Below are positions 50,171-59,307 of a DNA stretch of 64,000 nucleotides, in pieces (the stretch's first letter is position 1; the number at the start of each line of letters is the position of its first letter). The position numbers and the translations under genes were made by a program. The notes beneath the pieces were generated by a model that made no database searches, was not told the DNA's origin, and worked only from the letters and a program-made list of their open reading frames with translations. Origin of the DNA: Fibrobacter succinogenes. GTDB taxonomy: Bacteria > Fibrobacterota > Fibrobacteria > Fibrobacterales > Fibrobacteraceae. The stretch spans positions 186,001 through 250,000 of the forward strand of contig CACWNW010000002.1 of the NCBI GenBank assembly GCA_902762305.1, read 5' to 3'.

Positions 50171-51625
50171 CTACTCCTTAGCGAGCTTGTCGAGGATCTG
50201 GTTCACGAGGCCCGGGTTGGCCTTGCCACCGGACTTGCGCATGGTCATACCCACGAGGAAGCCCTTCAGCGCAACCTTGCCCGCCTTGAATTCGGCGAAC
50301 TGGGCGGCATTTTCGGCACACACGGCACGGACCACTTCTTCGATAGCGCCGGTGTCGGTCACCTGCACAAGGCCCTTTTCCTTCACGATGGCTTCGGGAT
50401 CCTTGCCGGTTTCGAACATCTCGGCGAAGACCGTCTTTGCAATCTTTCCGTTGATGGTGTTGTCGGCGATGAGGTTCACGAGCTTGCAGAGGTCTTCGGG
50501 CTTGATCTTGAGGGCAGAGAGGCCACCTTCAAGTTCCTTCACCTTAGCGAGGAGTTCGGTAATCACCCAGTTGGCCAATACCTTGCCGTTCTTGCAGTTC
50601 TTGGCGGCGGTGTCGTACCATTCGCTCACGTCGCGGTCTTCGGTGAGCACCATGGCGTCGTATTCAGAAACACCGAAGTCGTCCATGAAGCGCTTGCGGC
50701 GGGCATCCGGCAGTTCCGGAAGCGTGCGGCGGATTTCTTCCACGAAGGCCGGGTCGGTCACGAGGCGGACCATGTCCGGTTCCGGGAAGTACTTATAGTC
50801 GTGGGCGTCTTCCTTGCTGCGGATAACGATGGTCTTGTCCGCGTTGGGGTCGTAACGCTTGGTGCACTGTTCCACTTCCTTGCCGGCGTCGAGCGTCGAG
50901 GCCTGCAGGTTCATTTCGCAGTAGAGAGCCTTTTCGAGGTTCGTAAAGCTGTTCAGGTTCTTGATTTCGGCGCGGATACCGAACGGAGCGTCTTCGCTGG
51001 CACGGAGAGAAATGTTGCCGTCGCAGCGCATGTTGCCGTTTTCCATGTTGGCATTGGAAACGCGCGTGTATTCGAGAGTCTGCTTGATTTTCTTCAAAAC
51101 GAGCACGGCTTCTTCGGGGCTACGAATATCCGGTTCGGTCACGATTTCGCAAAGCGGAGTGCCGCAGCGGTTCGCATCGAAGTGGGAATCGGTCGGGCTC
51201 ATGTCGTGGATGAGCTTTCCGGCGTCTTCTTCCATGTGGATACGGGTAATACCCACGCGCTTCTTGGTGCCATCTTCCTTGACGATTTCAAGCCAGCCGT
51301 TCTTGCAGATCGGGTGGTCGTACACCGGAAGTCCGCCCGTCTGGGTAATCTGGTAGCCCTTCGGCAGGTCCGGGTAGAAATAGTTCTTGCGGGTCCACAT
51401 CGCGTTCAGGTCGATTTCGCAGTTCAGGGCGAGGCCCAGGCGAATTGCATATTCCACCGCCTTCTTGTTCGGCACGGGCATGGCACCCGGCATACCGAGG
51501 CAAACAGGGCAAACGTGCTTGTTCGGCGTCGTATTCACTTCGATTTCGCAGCCGCAGAACATCTTGGTTTTAGTTGCAAGCTGGCAATGGATTTCAAGAC
51601 CGATAACAGGACAATAGTTGGACAT
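50171..51625 (-). CDS. gatB: Asp-tRNA(Asn)/Glu-tRNA(Gln) amidotransferase subunit B
   Basis: 484 aa. It binds and activates the misacylated tRNA while GatA supplies ammonia. The N-terminal YCPVIGLEIHCQLATKTKMFCGC, then VCPVCLGMPGAMPVPN, NLNSFTNLEKAL and the C-terminal YqeY-like tail (VGMTMRKSGGKANPGLVNQIL) are diagnostic. CGGAG lies 5 nt before the ATG. The zinc cysteines (CGC and CPVC) are present. Confidence 0.97.
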   Translation of the reverse strand: MSNYCPVIGLEIHCQLATKTKMFCGCEIEVNTTPNKHVCPVCLGMPGAMPVPNKKAVEYAIRLGLALNCEIDLNAMWTRKNYFYPDLPKGYQITQTGGLPVYDHPICKNGWLEIVKEDGTKKRVGITRIHMEEDAGKLIHDMSPTDSHFDANRCGTPLCEIVTEPDIRSPEEAVLVLKKIKQTLEYTRVSNANMENGNMRCDGNISLRASEDAPFGIRAEIKNLNSFTNLEKALYCEMNLQASTLDAGKEVEQCTKRYDPNADKTIVIRSKEDAHDYKYFPEPDMVRLVTDPAFVEEIRRTLPELPDARRKRFMDDFGVSEYDAMVLTEDRDVSEWYDTAAKNCKNGKVLANWVITELLAKVKELEGGLSALKIKPEDLCKLVNLIADNTINGKIAKTVFAEMFETGKDPEAIVKEKGLVQVTDTGAIEEVVRAVCAENAAQFAEFKAGKVALKGFLVGMTMRKSGGKANPGLVNQILDKLAKE

Positions 51626-51663
51626 AAAAACTCCGTAATTTTACGGAGGGAAAGATAGTTATT

Positions 51664-51697
51664 TGAGTTACTAGTTACCAGTTACTAGTTACTAGAA
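51664..51697. repeat. Family-C TAACTAG-type repeat upstream of gatB
   Basis: GAGTTACTAGTTACCAGTTA followed by CTAGTTACTAG; same vocabulary as 39836-39910. Confidence 0.6.
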
Positions 51698-51741
51698 TTG
51701 TTAGTTTCAGGCGAATTTCCAGTAAAAAGGACGCAAAGAAA

Positions 51742-52191
51742 TTAAAGTTCGTCCAGGGTCACCACAAGCGCGTCGGTGGCATCACGGAAATTGGCGCATT
51801 CGGTAAGGATGCAGTCGGCGCCGTTCACGAACGCCGTTGCAAGGCGCAATGATTCCGCTTCGGAAATCTTGTGATTCGTCTTCTGCGAGGCGGCATAGAG
51901 TTCGGCCGCCTTCACCGAGATTTCGGCATCGACGGGGCAGACCTTCACGTTCTTCGAATGTTCAAAGAACTCGCGATACTGGCGGGCAAGCACGCCTTCG
52001 CCATTTTCAAACGCCCTACGGCTAATTTCAAACAAGGTAACAGACGACACGAGAACCTGGATGTTCTTCTCGTACACCATGTCGAGTACGCCCGACACCG
52101 CTGGATAGAAATCCGGATGCATCTGCAGCAACCGGACCAGCGGGCCCGTATCCAAGAAAAGAACGCGGCTCTGTCCGATATCCCTTATCAC
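51742..52191 (-). CDS. PIN-domain protein
   Basis: 149 aa from a GTG that overlaps the TGA of the upstream gene (GTGA), so translation is coupled. The PIN fold shows VLFLDTGPLVRLL (first Asp), SSVTLFEISRRAF (Glu), KISEAESLRLATAFVNGADCIL (acidic pair) and TECANFRD. PIN domains are metal-dependent RNases, often toxins. Here there is no small antitoxin gene; the partner is a large exported protein, so a classical toxin-antitoxin pair is not supported. Confidence 0.8.
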   Translation of the reverse strand: MIRDIGQSRVLFLDTGPLVRLLQMHPDFYPAVSGVLDMVYEKNIQVLVSSVTLFEISRRAFENGEGVLARQYREFFEHSKNVKVCPVDAEISVKAAELYAASQKTNHKISEAESLRLATAFVNGADCILTECANFRDATDALVVTLDEL

Positions 52192-53264
52192 TGGTAGATT
52201 TCCATATAGGCGATGTCTTCGCGCATGTTTGCACGGACCATCTTGAAACGTTCTGCCTTCGGGTAAAAGTACCAAATCATCCATTCGCCCGCCATGTCGG
52301 TGCGCTTGGTCTTGATGGCAACAGGCTTCTCGCCCTTGTAGAATTCGCGCTTGTGCGGGATTACGTGTTCGAACGGCCTGTAGGTATGCACGGTCTCGCC
52401 CGCCTTGCGCTCGATAAAGCCGTTACCGCCCTTGCTCCATGTGATATACACGGCGCCGTTTTCGTCCTTGGTCTCTTCGCAGCTGTCAAAACCGCTTCCG
52501 CACCACAGGTACTTCTTGAACTTGAATTCCATCTCGGGCATGTTGAACACCTCGGCCTTGCGGGTGTTGCCCTTATAGTTACTGTACTCGCCAGCGAGCG
52601 TATAGCTCCCGACGTTGTAATCGTCGCAGCCACGCTGTGCGACCTTCACCCTGCGGCCCGTAACGGCGATATCCACGGTGCAGCCGTCTTCCTGGTAGGC
52701 GAAACGGGCATGGCCGTTGGATTCGCGGATTTCAAGGTTGCCCATCTCGATTTCGGCACGACCGCTCTCGGGCCCGTTCTGGATAACCACGTTGAAACGT
52801 TTGGGGTTATTGGGGGACTTTTTCAGATAAATGCTTCCCGTAGCCGAGGCGTACTCGCCGCTCAGGTCGAGCGATTCCTGCTGGAAGCGGGCCAGTTCCG
52901 CACGGCGCACCCATACGGTCCCGTACTTGCAGTCGATAGGCACGTATGTCGGAGGTTCCTTGGGGTCACGTTCCACCCAGGTCACGACCTTCGTCTTCTT
53001 GACTTTCGTCTTGGGCCTACCCTTCTTGTCCTTGACCACGCGCCCCTTCTTATCCGTCACCTCCACGGTTTCCTTGACCCAGGAAACCTTCTGAACCTTC
53101 TCCTTGGGAATGGGGAGTTCCTTCATCCAGTCCGACTTGGAGAGCGCACCGACCGGTGCCGATTCGTCAACCCCGCTTTTTACTTTCTTATAAACGGGAA
53201 GTGTTTCTTGAGCAAAGGCTATTGCAACGAGCAAAAAAGCAATAAAACAGATAATTTTTTTCAA
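52188..53264 (-). CDS. Exported protein of unknown function
   Basis: About 358 aa. The likely start is a TTG at 53264 with GAGG upstream, giving the signal peptide KKIICFIAFLLVAIAFA. An ATG ten codons earlier is also possible. After a Lys-rich stretch (KKGRVVKDKKGRPKTKV) comes a beta-rich body with paired cysteines (EDGCTVDI, QRGCDDY, WCGSGFDSCEET). I do not recognise a family. The repeated short strands of about 30 residues suggest a secreted beta-sheet domain. The last codons overlap the PIN gene. Confidence 0.65.
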   Translation of the reverse strand: MKKIICFIAFLLVAIAFAQETLPVYKKVKSGVDESAPVGALSKSDWMKELPIPKEKVQKVSWVKETVEVTDKKGRVVKDKKGRPKTKVKKTKVVTWVERDPKEPPTYVPIDCKYGTVWVRRAELARFQQESLDLSGEYASATGSIYLKKSPNNPKRFNVVIQNGPESGRAEIEMGNLEIRESNGHARFAYQEDGCTVDIAVTGRRVKVAQRGCDDYNVGSYTLAGEYSNYKGNTRKAEVFNMPEMEFKFKKYLWCGSGFDSCEETKDENGAVYITWSKGGNGFIERKAGETVHTYRPFEHVIPHKREFYKGEKPVAIKTKRTDMAGEWMIWYFYPKAERFKMVRANMREDIAYMEIYQ

Positions 53265-53384
53265 AACAAACCTCACAGGCGGGAAATCTAACATTTTTGC
53301 AAAAAAAACTGACCGCCTTTTATCACAGTTACCTTGTTTTTACTAAACTTTTGACATATTGAATTACCAAAGGAGTATTCAGAG

Positions 53385-54767
53385 ATGAAAAAGATGATCC
53401 TCGCTTCTTGCGTTCTGGCGGCAGCCGTTTTTGCCGCTCCAGAAGCAGCACCCGCCGATGCGAAGGCCCCCGCAGCAGCCCCCGCTGCCGAAGCCGCTCC
53501 CGCTGCTGAAGCACCCGCCACCGAGGCTCCCGCCGCAGAACAGGCCGCTCCCGCTGCCGAAGCTGCCCCTGCAGCCGCCGAAGCAGCACCTGCCGCTGAA
53601 GCACCGGTAGCCGAAGCAGCGCCCGCTAGCGAAGCACCTGCCGCCGAAGCCGCCCCGGCCGAAGCCCCGGCAACCGAAGTCGCCGCAGCCGAACCCGCAC
53701 CTAAGGAACAGGTCGCAGCCGCCGAGCAGAAGCCTGCCAAGAAGAAAAAACGCCGCAAGAAAAAGAAAATGATCCAGAACGCCGTGCTCGAGACCCCGAA
53801 GCTCGCATTCGACATCAACGCCGACTTTGAATTGGAAGCCGGCAAGGTATTCTGGTACAGCGAGGACGACGAATACGCTGACAACCTCGAAACCTGGAAC
53901 GGTGAAGCCAACTTCGCCGTGCTCGCCGAAGGCGAAGACTTCAAGGGCAAGATTGCCGTGGCGTTCAACCCCGGCGACCTGAAGGACGAAATTTTCGCCG
54001 ACAAGGCCTCCAAGAAGGAAGCCTTCCGCAATGACGAAAACGGCAAGGCCGACGACTACTTCAGCCTCGACGAAGCCTGGGCCTTCCAGGAAACCGACAT
54101 GTTCAACTTCAAGGTCGGTCGTTGGGACAACACCGACAAGAACGGTGACTACTTCGGTGGATACATCGACGGCTACAAGAACGGCTTCATGTCCACGCAG
54201 CCCTCCGAGAACCAGTTGCAGTTCGGCTTCACGCCGACCGAAACGATGGACCTCTACCTTTCGTTCATCAGCAAATCGGCCAACTTGAACAAGGGCGACC
54301 TCCGTGCCGTGTTCAACTTCCACAACCTCGAAGCGCTTAACAACATCAAGATCCAGCTCGGTTACCGCAGCAACATCTTCGACCTGGTCTATGACGCCGA
54401 TGCAGTCGTCGAGCACAATGTGTCCCTCAAGGCCAACGTGCCGGTTCTCAACTTCATCAACGTCTTCGGTGAAATCGCCCTCATGGACCTGAGCACCGAC
54501 GGCGACCTGGTCATGCCCATCACGGGCGGTGTTTCCATCACCACTCCGGTTGTCGACCGCATCATCCTCGAAGCCGAATACGTGGGTGACCGTCACGAGC
54601 ACGCCAAGTACGTGAGCAAAAACAGCAAGCACGTGAAGGACGTCCTCGGGGCCATCTACCTCGAGAAGGCCTTTACAGACCGCTTCAGCCTCTCTGCCGG
54701 CTTCCACAGCTTCGGCAGCACGAAGGACTGGATGCTCTCCGGCAACCTCGTCGGCCGAATAAATTAA
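53385..54767 (+). CDS. Porin-like outer-membrane protein with Ala/Pro/Glu tract
   Basis: 460 aa. The signal peptide ends at VFAAPEA; then about 100 residues of Ala/Pro/Glu repeats (PAAEAAPAAEAP type), a basic cluster KKKKRRKKKK near residue 125, and a 330-residue C-terminal part with alternating beta-strands (FNFKVGRWDN, LQFGFTPTETMDLYLSF, IQLGYRSNIFDLVYD) that ends SGNLVGRIN. It looks like a barrel porin with a periplasmic spacer that could touch peptidoglycan. AAGGAG precedes the ATG. High use of optimal codons suggests strong expression. The family is not identified with certainty. Confidence 0.75.
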   Translation: MKKMILASCVLAAAVFAAPEAAPADAKAPAAAPAAEAAPAAEAPATEAPAAEQAAPAAEAAPAAAEAAPAAEAPVAEAAPASEAPAAEAAPAEAPATEVAAAEPAPKEQVAAAEQKPAKKKKRRKKKKMIQNAVLETPKLAFDINADFELEAGKVFWYSEDDEYADNLETWNGEANFAVLAEGEDFKGKIAVAFNPGDLKDEIFADKASKKEAFRNDENGKADDYFSLDEAWAFQETDMFNFKVGRWDNTDKNGDYFGGYIDGYKNGFMSTQPSENQLQFGFTPTETMDLYLSFISKSANLNKGDLRAVFNFHNLEALNNIKIQLGYRSNIFDLVYDADAVVEHNVSLKANVPVLNFINVFGEIALMDLSTDGDLVMPITGGVSITTPVVDRIILEAEYVGDRHEHAKYVSKNSKHVKDVLGAIYLEKAFTDRFSLSAGFHSFGSTKDWMLSGNLVGRIN

Positions 54768-54830
54768 AGCGACCGCTCGAGCTACATCCGGAAGTTAAAT
54801 TACTCCGGTATGCGCTCGCTCTCGCAACCA

Positions 54831-54853
54831 CGCCCGGTTAATACCGGGCGTTT
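54831..54853 (+). terminator. Hairpin after the porin-like gene
   Basis: CGCCCGGT, TAAT, ACCGGGCG, then TTTG; an 8-bp perfect stem with a short T-run. Confidence 0.65.
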
Positions 54854-54885
54854 GTTGCTCACAGACGACCGAGTTCTAGACGTCT

Positions 54886-54907
54886 CCGGAGCGAAACTCC
54901 GGTTTTT
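54886..54907 (+). terminator. Rho-independent terminator
   Basis: CCGGAG, CGAAA, CTCCGG, TTTTT; strong stem and T-run in the plus direction. Confidence 0.8.
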
Positions 54908-54923
54908 CGAGCATTCTCACAGC

Positions 54924-55029
54924 AAAGGCCCGTTAAATAAACCTAAGCCGAGTACAGCAGAAACAAGCTTGCTTGTTTCTATTGTTGAGGCGCCGGTTTA
55001 TGCGATGAAATCGCAATACGGGCCTTTTT
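54924..55029 (+). ncRNA. Candidate structured RNA ending in a terminator-like stem
   Basis: About 106 nt that can fold as a closed multi-branch. The closing stem is AAAGGCCCGT (54924-54933) with ACGGGCCTTT (55018-55027), then T-run. Inside are TAAACC/GGTTTA (54938-54943 with 54995-55000), GCC/GGC (54947-54949 with 54989-54991), a 9-bp hairpin AGAAACAAG/CTTGTTTCT with loop CTTG (54959-54980), and a small hairpin TGCGAT/ATCGCA (55001-55015). It lies after two terminators and 130 bp before the VWA gene. It could be a small RNA or a leader regulating that gene. It matches no RNA family I know; no promoter was identified. Confidence 0.5.
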
Positions 55030-55160
55030 CTGTTCACTGATGGAACCGCTCGCGTTACATCTTTTTTTATAAAAAAATTTACTTTTTTCGAAATTAATTT
55101 ATACATTTTGTATACAACGTCGTTCTTGTTTACGGCGTTGCAATCCTGGGGGAACGGATT

Positions 55161-58100
55161 GTGGTGTACAAATTGACAAAGGTTCTACTATTTACCTTGG
55201 CTTTGGCCATGGGCGCTTCGGCGTATACGCTCCAAATTAGTCCATCGACAACTTCTGGTTCCGGAAGCATCGATTCCTCTGGAATCAGCGTCAAAACATT
55301 AAGCAATGTCAACAGGGGCGATTCCATTATGATCATGGCAAACGCGGCTTTTGACTATCTGTTCAACCACTGGGAAGTTATCGAAGGGTCGTGCAAAATA
55401 CAAAACACAAAAAAAATCGCAACAAAGGTTTACGACATATCAAGCAACTGCACCGTCATGCCGATCTTCAGCTTGGGCTTCCTCTACGCCATCACGGAAA
55501 CGCCCACCCTTTACAACTTCACAGAACACCTGTATGCAAAATTCGTTACTAGCGGAGTCTCCGGAGTCCGGTTCTTCTTCAAGCCCATTACGCCAGGCGA
55601 CTATACGCTCGTCATCTCCAACGGATTGACCCAAGATTCACTAAAATACCTCCGGTACACCTCGCTCCACTATACATCAATCAATAAGTCGCAGACTTTC
55701 TGCGGCACGTTTTCCGAAACCATACATTTCAACCAAGACACCGACCTGTACATCATCATCGCAAACACAACCGAAAACCCGAACAACTTTTGGATCAGCA
55801 TTGCATCGCAATCATATAAGCTGAAGTTCAGTTCCGACGGGCACGGGACCGTCATGCCAGCAAACGGATACGATTCCGCTTTCGCCAATTCCAAATACAC
55901 CGTCTATGCGAAAGGAGACTTCGGTTACCGATTTGCCGACTGGCAGACAATAACAGGTTCGCCCACCATCGACGACAGGGTAGCTGCAAGCACCTTCGTC
56001 ACCGTCAAGGGCAATACCGAACTGAAGGCACGATTCAAGCCCGGCGAGATATACAGCGTGTCCACGCAAAAACAAACTTTCAACTTCAAGAAAAACTACT
56101 ACACGGAATCGACCCAATCGACCATCCGCTTCACATGGACCCCACCCGACACCATGCCGTACATCGTCAACTTCGGTGTCGCCGATTCCATACGAGGAAC
56201 CTATACCGGATATAATGAAGACGGCTCTTTCCGGAATTCCTCAATCCCACAGCTGACAAGCGGTTCAAAGTACTTCCTCGTAAAAGGAACCGCGGGCACC
56301 CCGCTCTACTGGACATTCCGGGAGAATTCCACCGGCATTCCGGACTTATCCTTCACGAGCTGGATATCGACGCCCGCCATCCTGGACGTGAACGCGACAA
56401 AGGGCGGCGCCACAAGCCCGTCAGGGCGACAATATACGAATCCGGGAAGCAAATTCACCATTACGGCATGGCCCCACGGAGGTTATGAATTCAGTTCCTG
56501 GGTTCCCACCAGATGCAACCTGACCCTCGGTGACAGCAAGAAATCCAAGACTTCCGTCATCCAGACTGATCAGCAATGTTCTGTCGAGGCGCAGTTCATC
56601 GAAGACACGTCAGCCATACCGTCCCTTACCATATCGAATCTCGACATCGGGAATTATCCCGAAATCTGCGCGCAGGTTTCCGCGACCGACAAGAACTCCG
56701 GTCTTTCGTTCTACGGGCTCGGCGAGGACGATCTACAACTCTGGCAAGACGGCATCGCCATCAAGCCCCAGGTCACTAGCATCACCAACGTTTCGGGAAT
56801 TTCGGTCGTCATCGTCGTCGACGAGAGCCCCTCGATGGAATACAACGACCGAATGATCAAGGCAAAGGATGCCATCAAGTCATTCATACACAACATGGGC
56901 ACCTACGACAGGACAGCCCTCGTCGGGTTCCGCGGCTACAGAGACTCGACCATCGTACTCCAGTCCATGACCTCGAACAAGTCCCAACTGCTAAAAGCCG
57001 TAGAAAAACTCACAACCTATGGGAACGGCACCAACATCATCACGGGCGCCTACGCAGGCCTGCGACAAATCAGGAACGAAACCAACCCGACAGCAGTCAT
57101 CATATTCTCCGACGGCGAGAACAACGATGGCACCATCGCACTAGAAACAGCCATCAATCTTGGCAAGTCAAAGAAGACCGTCATCCATTCCATCGGTGTC
57201 GAAACCGAGGCCTCGTACCCGCTGGAAGATCTCGCGAAGCAAACCGGAGGCATGTTCACGACTACAAACGACGCAAGCGAACTTTCCGGAATCTACGAGG
57301 CCATCCGCGACAACATCAATTCGCAGTACCTGGTCTGCTACCAGGCTCCCGACACACTCCAAGACGGCGAGACGCACGACGTCGTCATCGGCATGACATT
57401 CAACAACACCGATGCACGCGATACCGTCCAGTGGAACAAAGGTGGGCATCCACCGAGCATCGCCCTTACCGAAGACACCTGGAACCTGGTCAACAACACC
57501 CAGCCGGAGAACAACCCTCTCACCATCGGCGTCTACATTCAGTCTAAAATCAAAATAAACTCCGCCGATCTTTACCTGCGAACATCCGGTACGTCGAACA
57601 GCGTCTTCGCGAAATACACCCTGAAAAACACCCGCGATAGCCTCTGGGAATACACCGTCCCGGCAAACCTCGTTGTTGCGCCAGGGCTGGACTTCTACGT
57701 CATTGCGACAGATTCGCTCGGGCAAACGGGCAAGGCCCCGAAAATCCAGACACCGGCCATGGAACCGTACACCATATTCGTTGGCAATGACATTCCCGAC
57801 GTAAAAACGGCATCCATCGCCTGCAAGGACACCACAGGCTTCAAGAGGTTCTCCTTCAGCATCAAGGACAGCGATGGCATCGGGAATGCGAAACTTTACT
57901 TCAGGGATTCACGGACGGTTATTTTCCAGGAAACCGCCCTCACCTATTCCTTCATTGACGATTCTTGGTCCGCAGAAATCTATGTTCCATCAAGCTTCTT
58001 CTCCACCATAAACTACTACCTCCGTGCAACCGATTCCTGGGGAGCAACCGTCCGCATTCCGGACCATGAATATTTCACTACGGGCGCATGCAGAACAGAT

Positions 58101-59300
58101 TCCACGATTTCTCCGGATGATACGTCCATGACCACGGACACGATTCCCGAGGACACCATCAAACACACTTGGCGAGACTCCATCGTATACTCTCTCATCG
58201 CCGACACCGCCGAGATATACGACAAGGATTTGGACGGCAGGGCTGACTTCGTACGCATCCATTTCAAGGAAGAGCACGACGACAACATCTCGAACATAGA
58301 TTCCATTTTCTGGAATTCGAACTACGGCCAGTGGCGCTACGCGGCTAAGGATGACATAAAGAAGAACCGGCAAGACGGCAAATGGGTCGAAGCCTACATC
58401 AACGAACCATTCGACTACGGCCTGACCATGGCGGATTCCGCAAGGAAGCCCTTCCTGAGTTTTTCGACACCGCTATCGAGCGAACTCGAGAACGTAATGC
58501 TGAGCGACAAGGTCGGCGCAGTCCCCGCAAGGGCCACCCTACATCCGGGCGAGATGAGCCTCGCGAAATATATGGACCCGTCCTCGAACGACCCGCCCGA
58601 CACGCTAGTCATCCAGATGTCCGAACCCATCATCGGCAGCGATAGCGAAAACGCCTGGGAAAAGCTGTTCCGCTACTCCCCCTCGTGCAGGGATTCCTCA
58701 TCGCAACCGCTGATTACAAGCAAGCCGCCGACCATCGACGAAACCGGCACAAAATGGTCGTTCGTCCTCGATATGCACTCCATCAAGACGGGATTCTGCC
58801 TGTATACCGACCCAGATGCGGAATACATTGACATGGCCGGCAACACGCTCGGACGCGGCGGAGTCAAGATCAACGGCACGGACGGCATCATCTACCTTAC
58901 CGAAATCAAGCCGTTGCAGCCCGTCAGCGGTATCGGTCCGCTCCCGAACTGGATTGCCCCGGATGGGTCCAGATGGGAAGAAATGCCGGACACGCTCTCC
59001 GCCATCGGCGTGAGGACGGTACTCCCCTACACGGCAGACGTCTACATCTTCGATGCGCTATCCGTCTACGTGAACAACTTCGAACAAAAATTCGGGTACA
59101 ATGGAGAGATGGAGGACCCGAAGCGCGACAGTCCCGATGGGCAATCCAAACTGGGATTCCTGTACTGGGACGAACATTCCAAGGAAGGGCGGAAGGCCGG
59201 CACCGGAGTCTACATCTGGAGAATATTCTTCAAGTTCGACGACGGCCACAAGGAAGCAATTACCGTAAAGACCGGCATCAAGCGGAACAACGGCATTTAA
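55161..59300 (+). CDS. Large secreted VWA-domain surface protein
   Basis: 1379 aa with a signal peptide (LLFTLALAMGASA). Residues 22-520 alternate three InlB B-repeat-like modules (e.g. YTVYAKGDFGYRFADW, FTITAWPHGGYEFSSW) with beta-sandwich segments. A von Willebrand A domain spans about 545-725, with the metal site VVDESPSM and the later GTNIITGAYAGLR and IIFSDGEN blocks. Ig-like and further beta-domains follow to the C-terminus (TGVYIWRIFFKFDDGHKEA). It is probably an adhesin or surface scaffold. GTG start (two GTG in tandem) after GGGGGA. The family is not described to my knowledge beyond its domains. Confidence 0.85.
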   Translation: MVYKLTKVLLFTLALAMGASAYTLQISPSTTSGSGSIDSSGISVKTLSNVNRGDSIMIMANAAFDYLFNHWEVIEGSCKIQNTKKIATKVYDISSNCTVMPIFSLGFLYAITETPTLYNFTEHLYAKFVTSGVSGVRFFFKPITPGDYTLVISNGLTQDSLKYLRYTSLHYTSINKSQTFCGTFSETIHFNQDTDLYIIIANTTENPNNFWISIASQSYKLKFSSDGHGTVMPANGYDSAFANSKYTVYAKGDFGYRFADWQTITGSPTIDDRVAASTFVTVKGNTELKARFKPGEIYSVSTQKQTFNFKKNYYTESTQSTIRFTWTPPDTMPYIVNFGVADSIRGTYTGYNEDGSFRNSSIPQLTSGSKYFLVKGTAGTPLYWTFRENSTGIPDLSFTSWISTPAILDVNATKGGATSPSGRQYTNPGSKFTITAWPHGGYEFSSWVPTRCNLTLGDSKKSKTSVIQTDQQCSVEAQFIEDTSAIPSLTISNLDIGNYPEICAQVSATDKNSGLSFYGLGEDDLQLWQDGIAIKPQVTSITNVSGISVVIVVDESPSMEYNDRMIKAKDAIKSFIHNMGTYDRTALVGFRGYRDSTIVLQSMTSNKSQLLKAVEKLTTYGNGTNIITGAYAGLRQIRNETNPTAVIIFSDGENNDGTIALETAINLGKSKKTVIHSIGVETEASYPLEDLAKQTGGMFTTTNDASELSGIYEAIRDNINSQYLVCYQAPDTLQDGETHDVVIGMTFNNTDARDTVQWNKGGHPPSIALTEDTWNLVNNTQPENNPLTIGVYIQSKIKINSADLYLRTSGTSNSVFAKYTLKNTRDSLWEYTVPANLVVAPGLDFYVIATDSLGQTGKAPKIQTPAMEPYTIFVGNDIPDVKTASIACKDTTGFKRFSFSIKDSDGIGNAKLYFRDSRTVIFQETALTYSFIDDSWSAEIYVPSSFFSTINYYLRATDSWGATVRIPDHEYFTTGACRTDSTISPDDTSMTTDTIPEDTIKHTWRDSIVYSLIADTAEIYDKDLDGRADFVRIHFKEEHDDNISNIDSIFWNSNYGQWRYAAKDDIKKNRQDGKWVEAYINEPFDYGLTMADSARKPFLSFSTPLSSELENVMLSDKVGAVPARATLHPGEMSLAKYMDPSSNDPPDTLVIQMSEPIIGSDSENAWEKLFRYSPSCRDSSSQPLITSKPPTIDETGTKWSFVLDMHSIKTGFCLYTDPDAEYIDMAGNTLGRGGVKINGTDGIIYLTEIKPLQPVSGIGPLPNWIAPDGSRWEEMPDTLSAIGVRTVLPYTADVYIFDALSVYVNNFEQKFGYNGEMEDPKRDSPDGQSKLGFLYWDEHSKEGRKAGTGVYIWRIFFKFDDGHKEAITVKTGIKRNNGI

Positions 59301-59307
59301 GCTGGGC

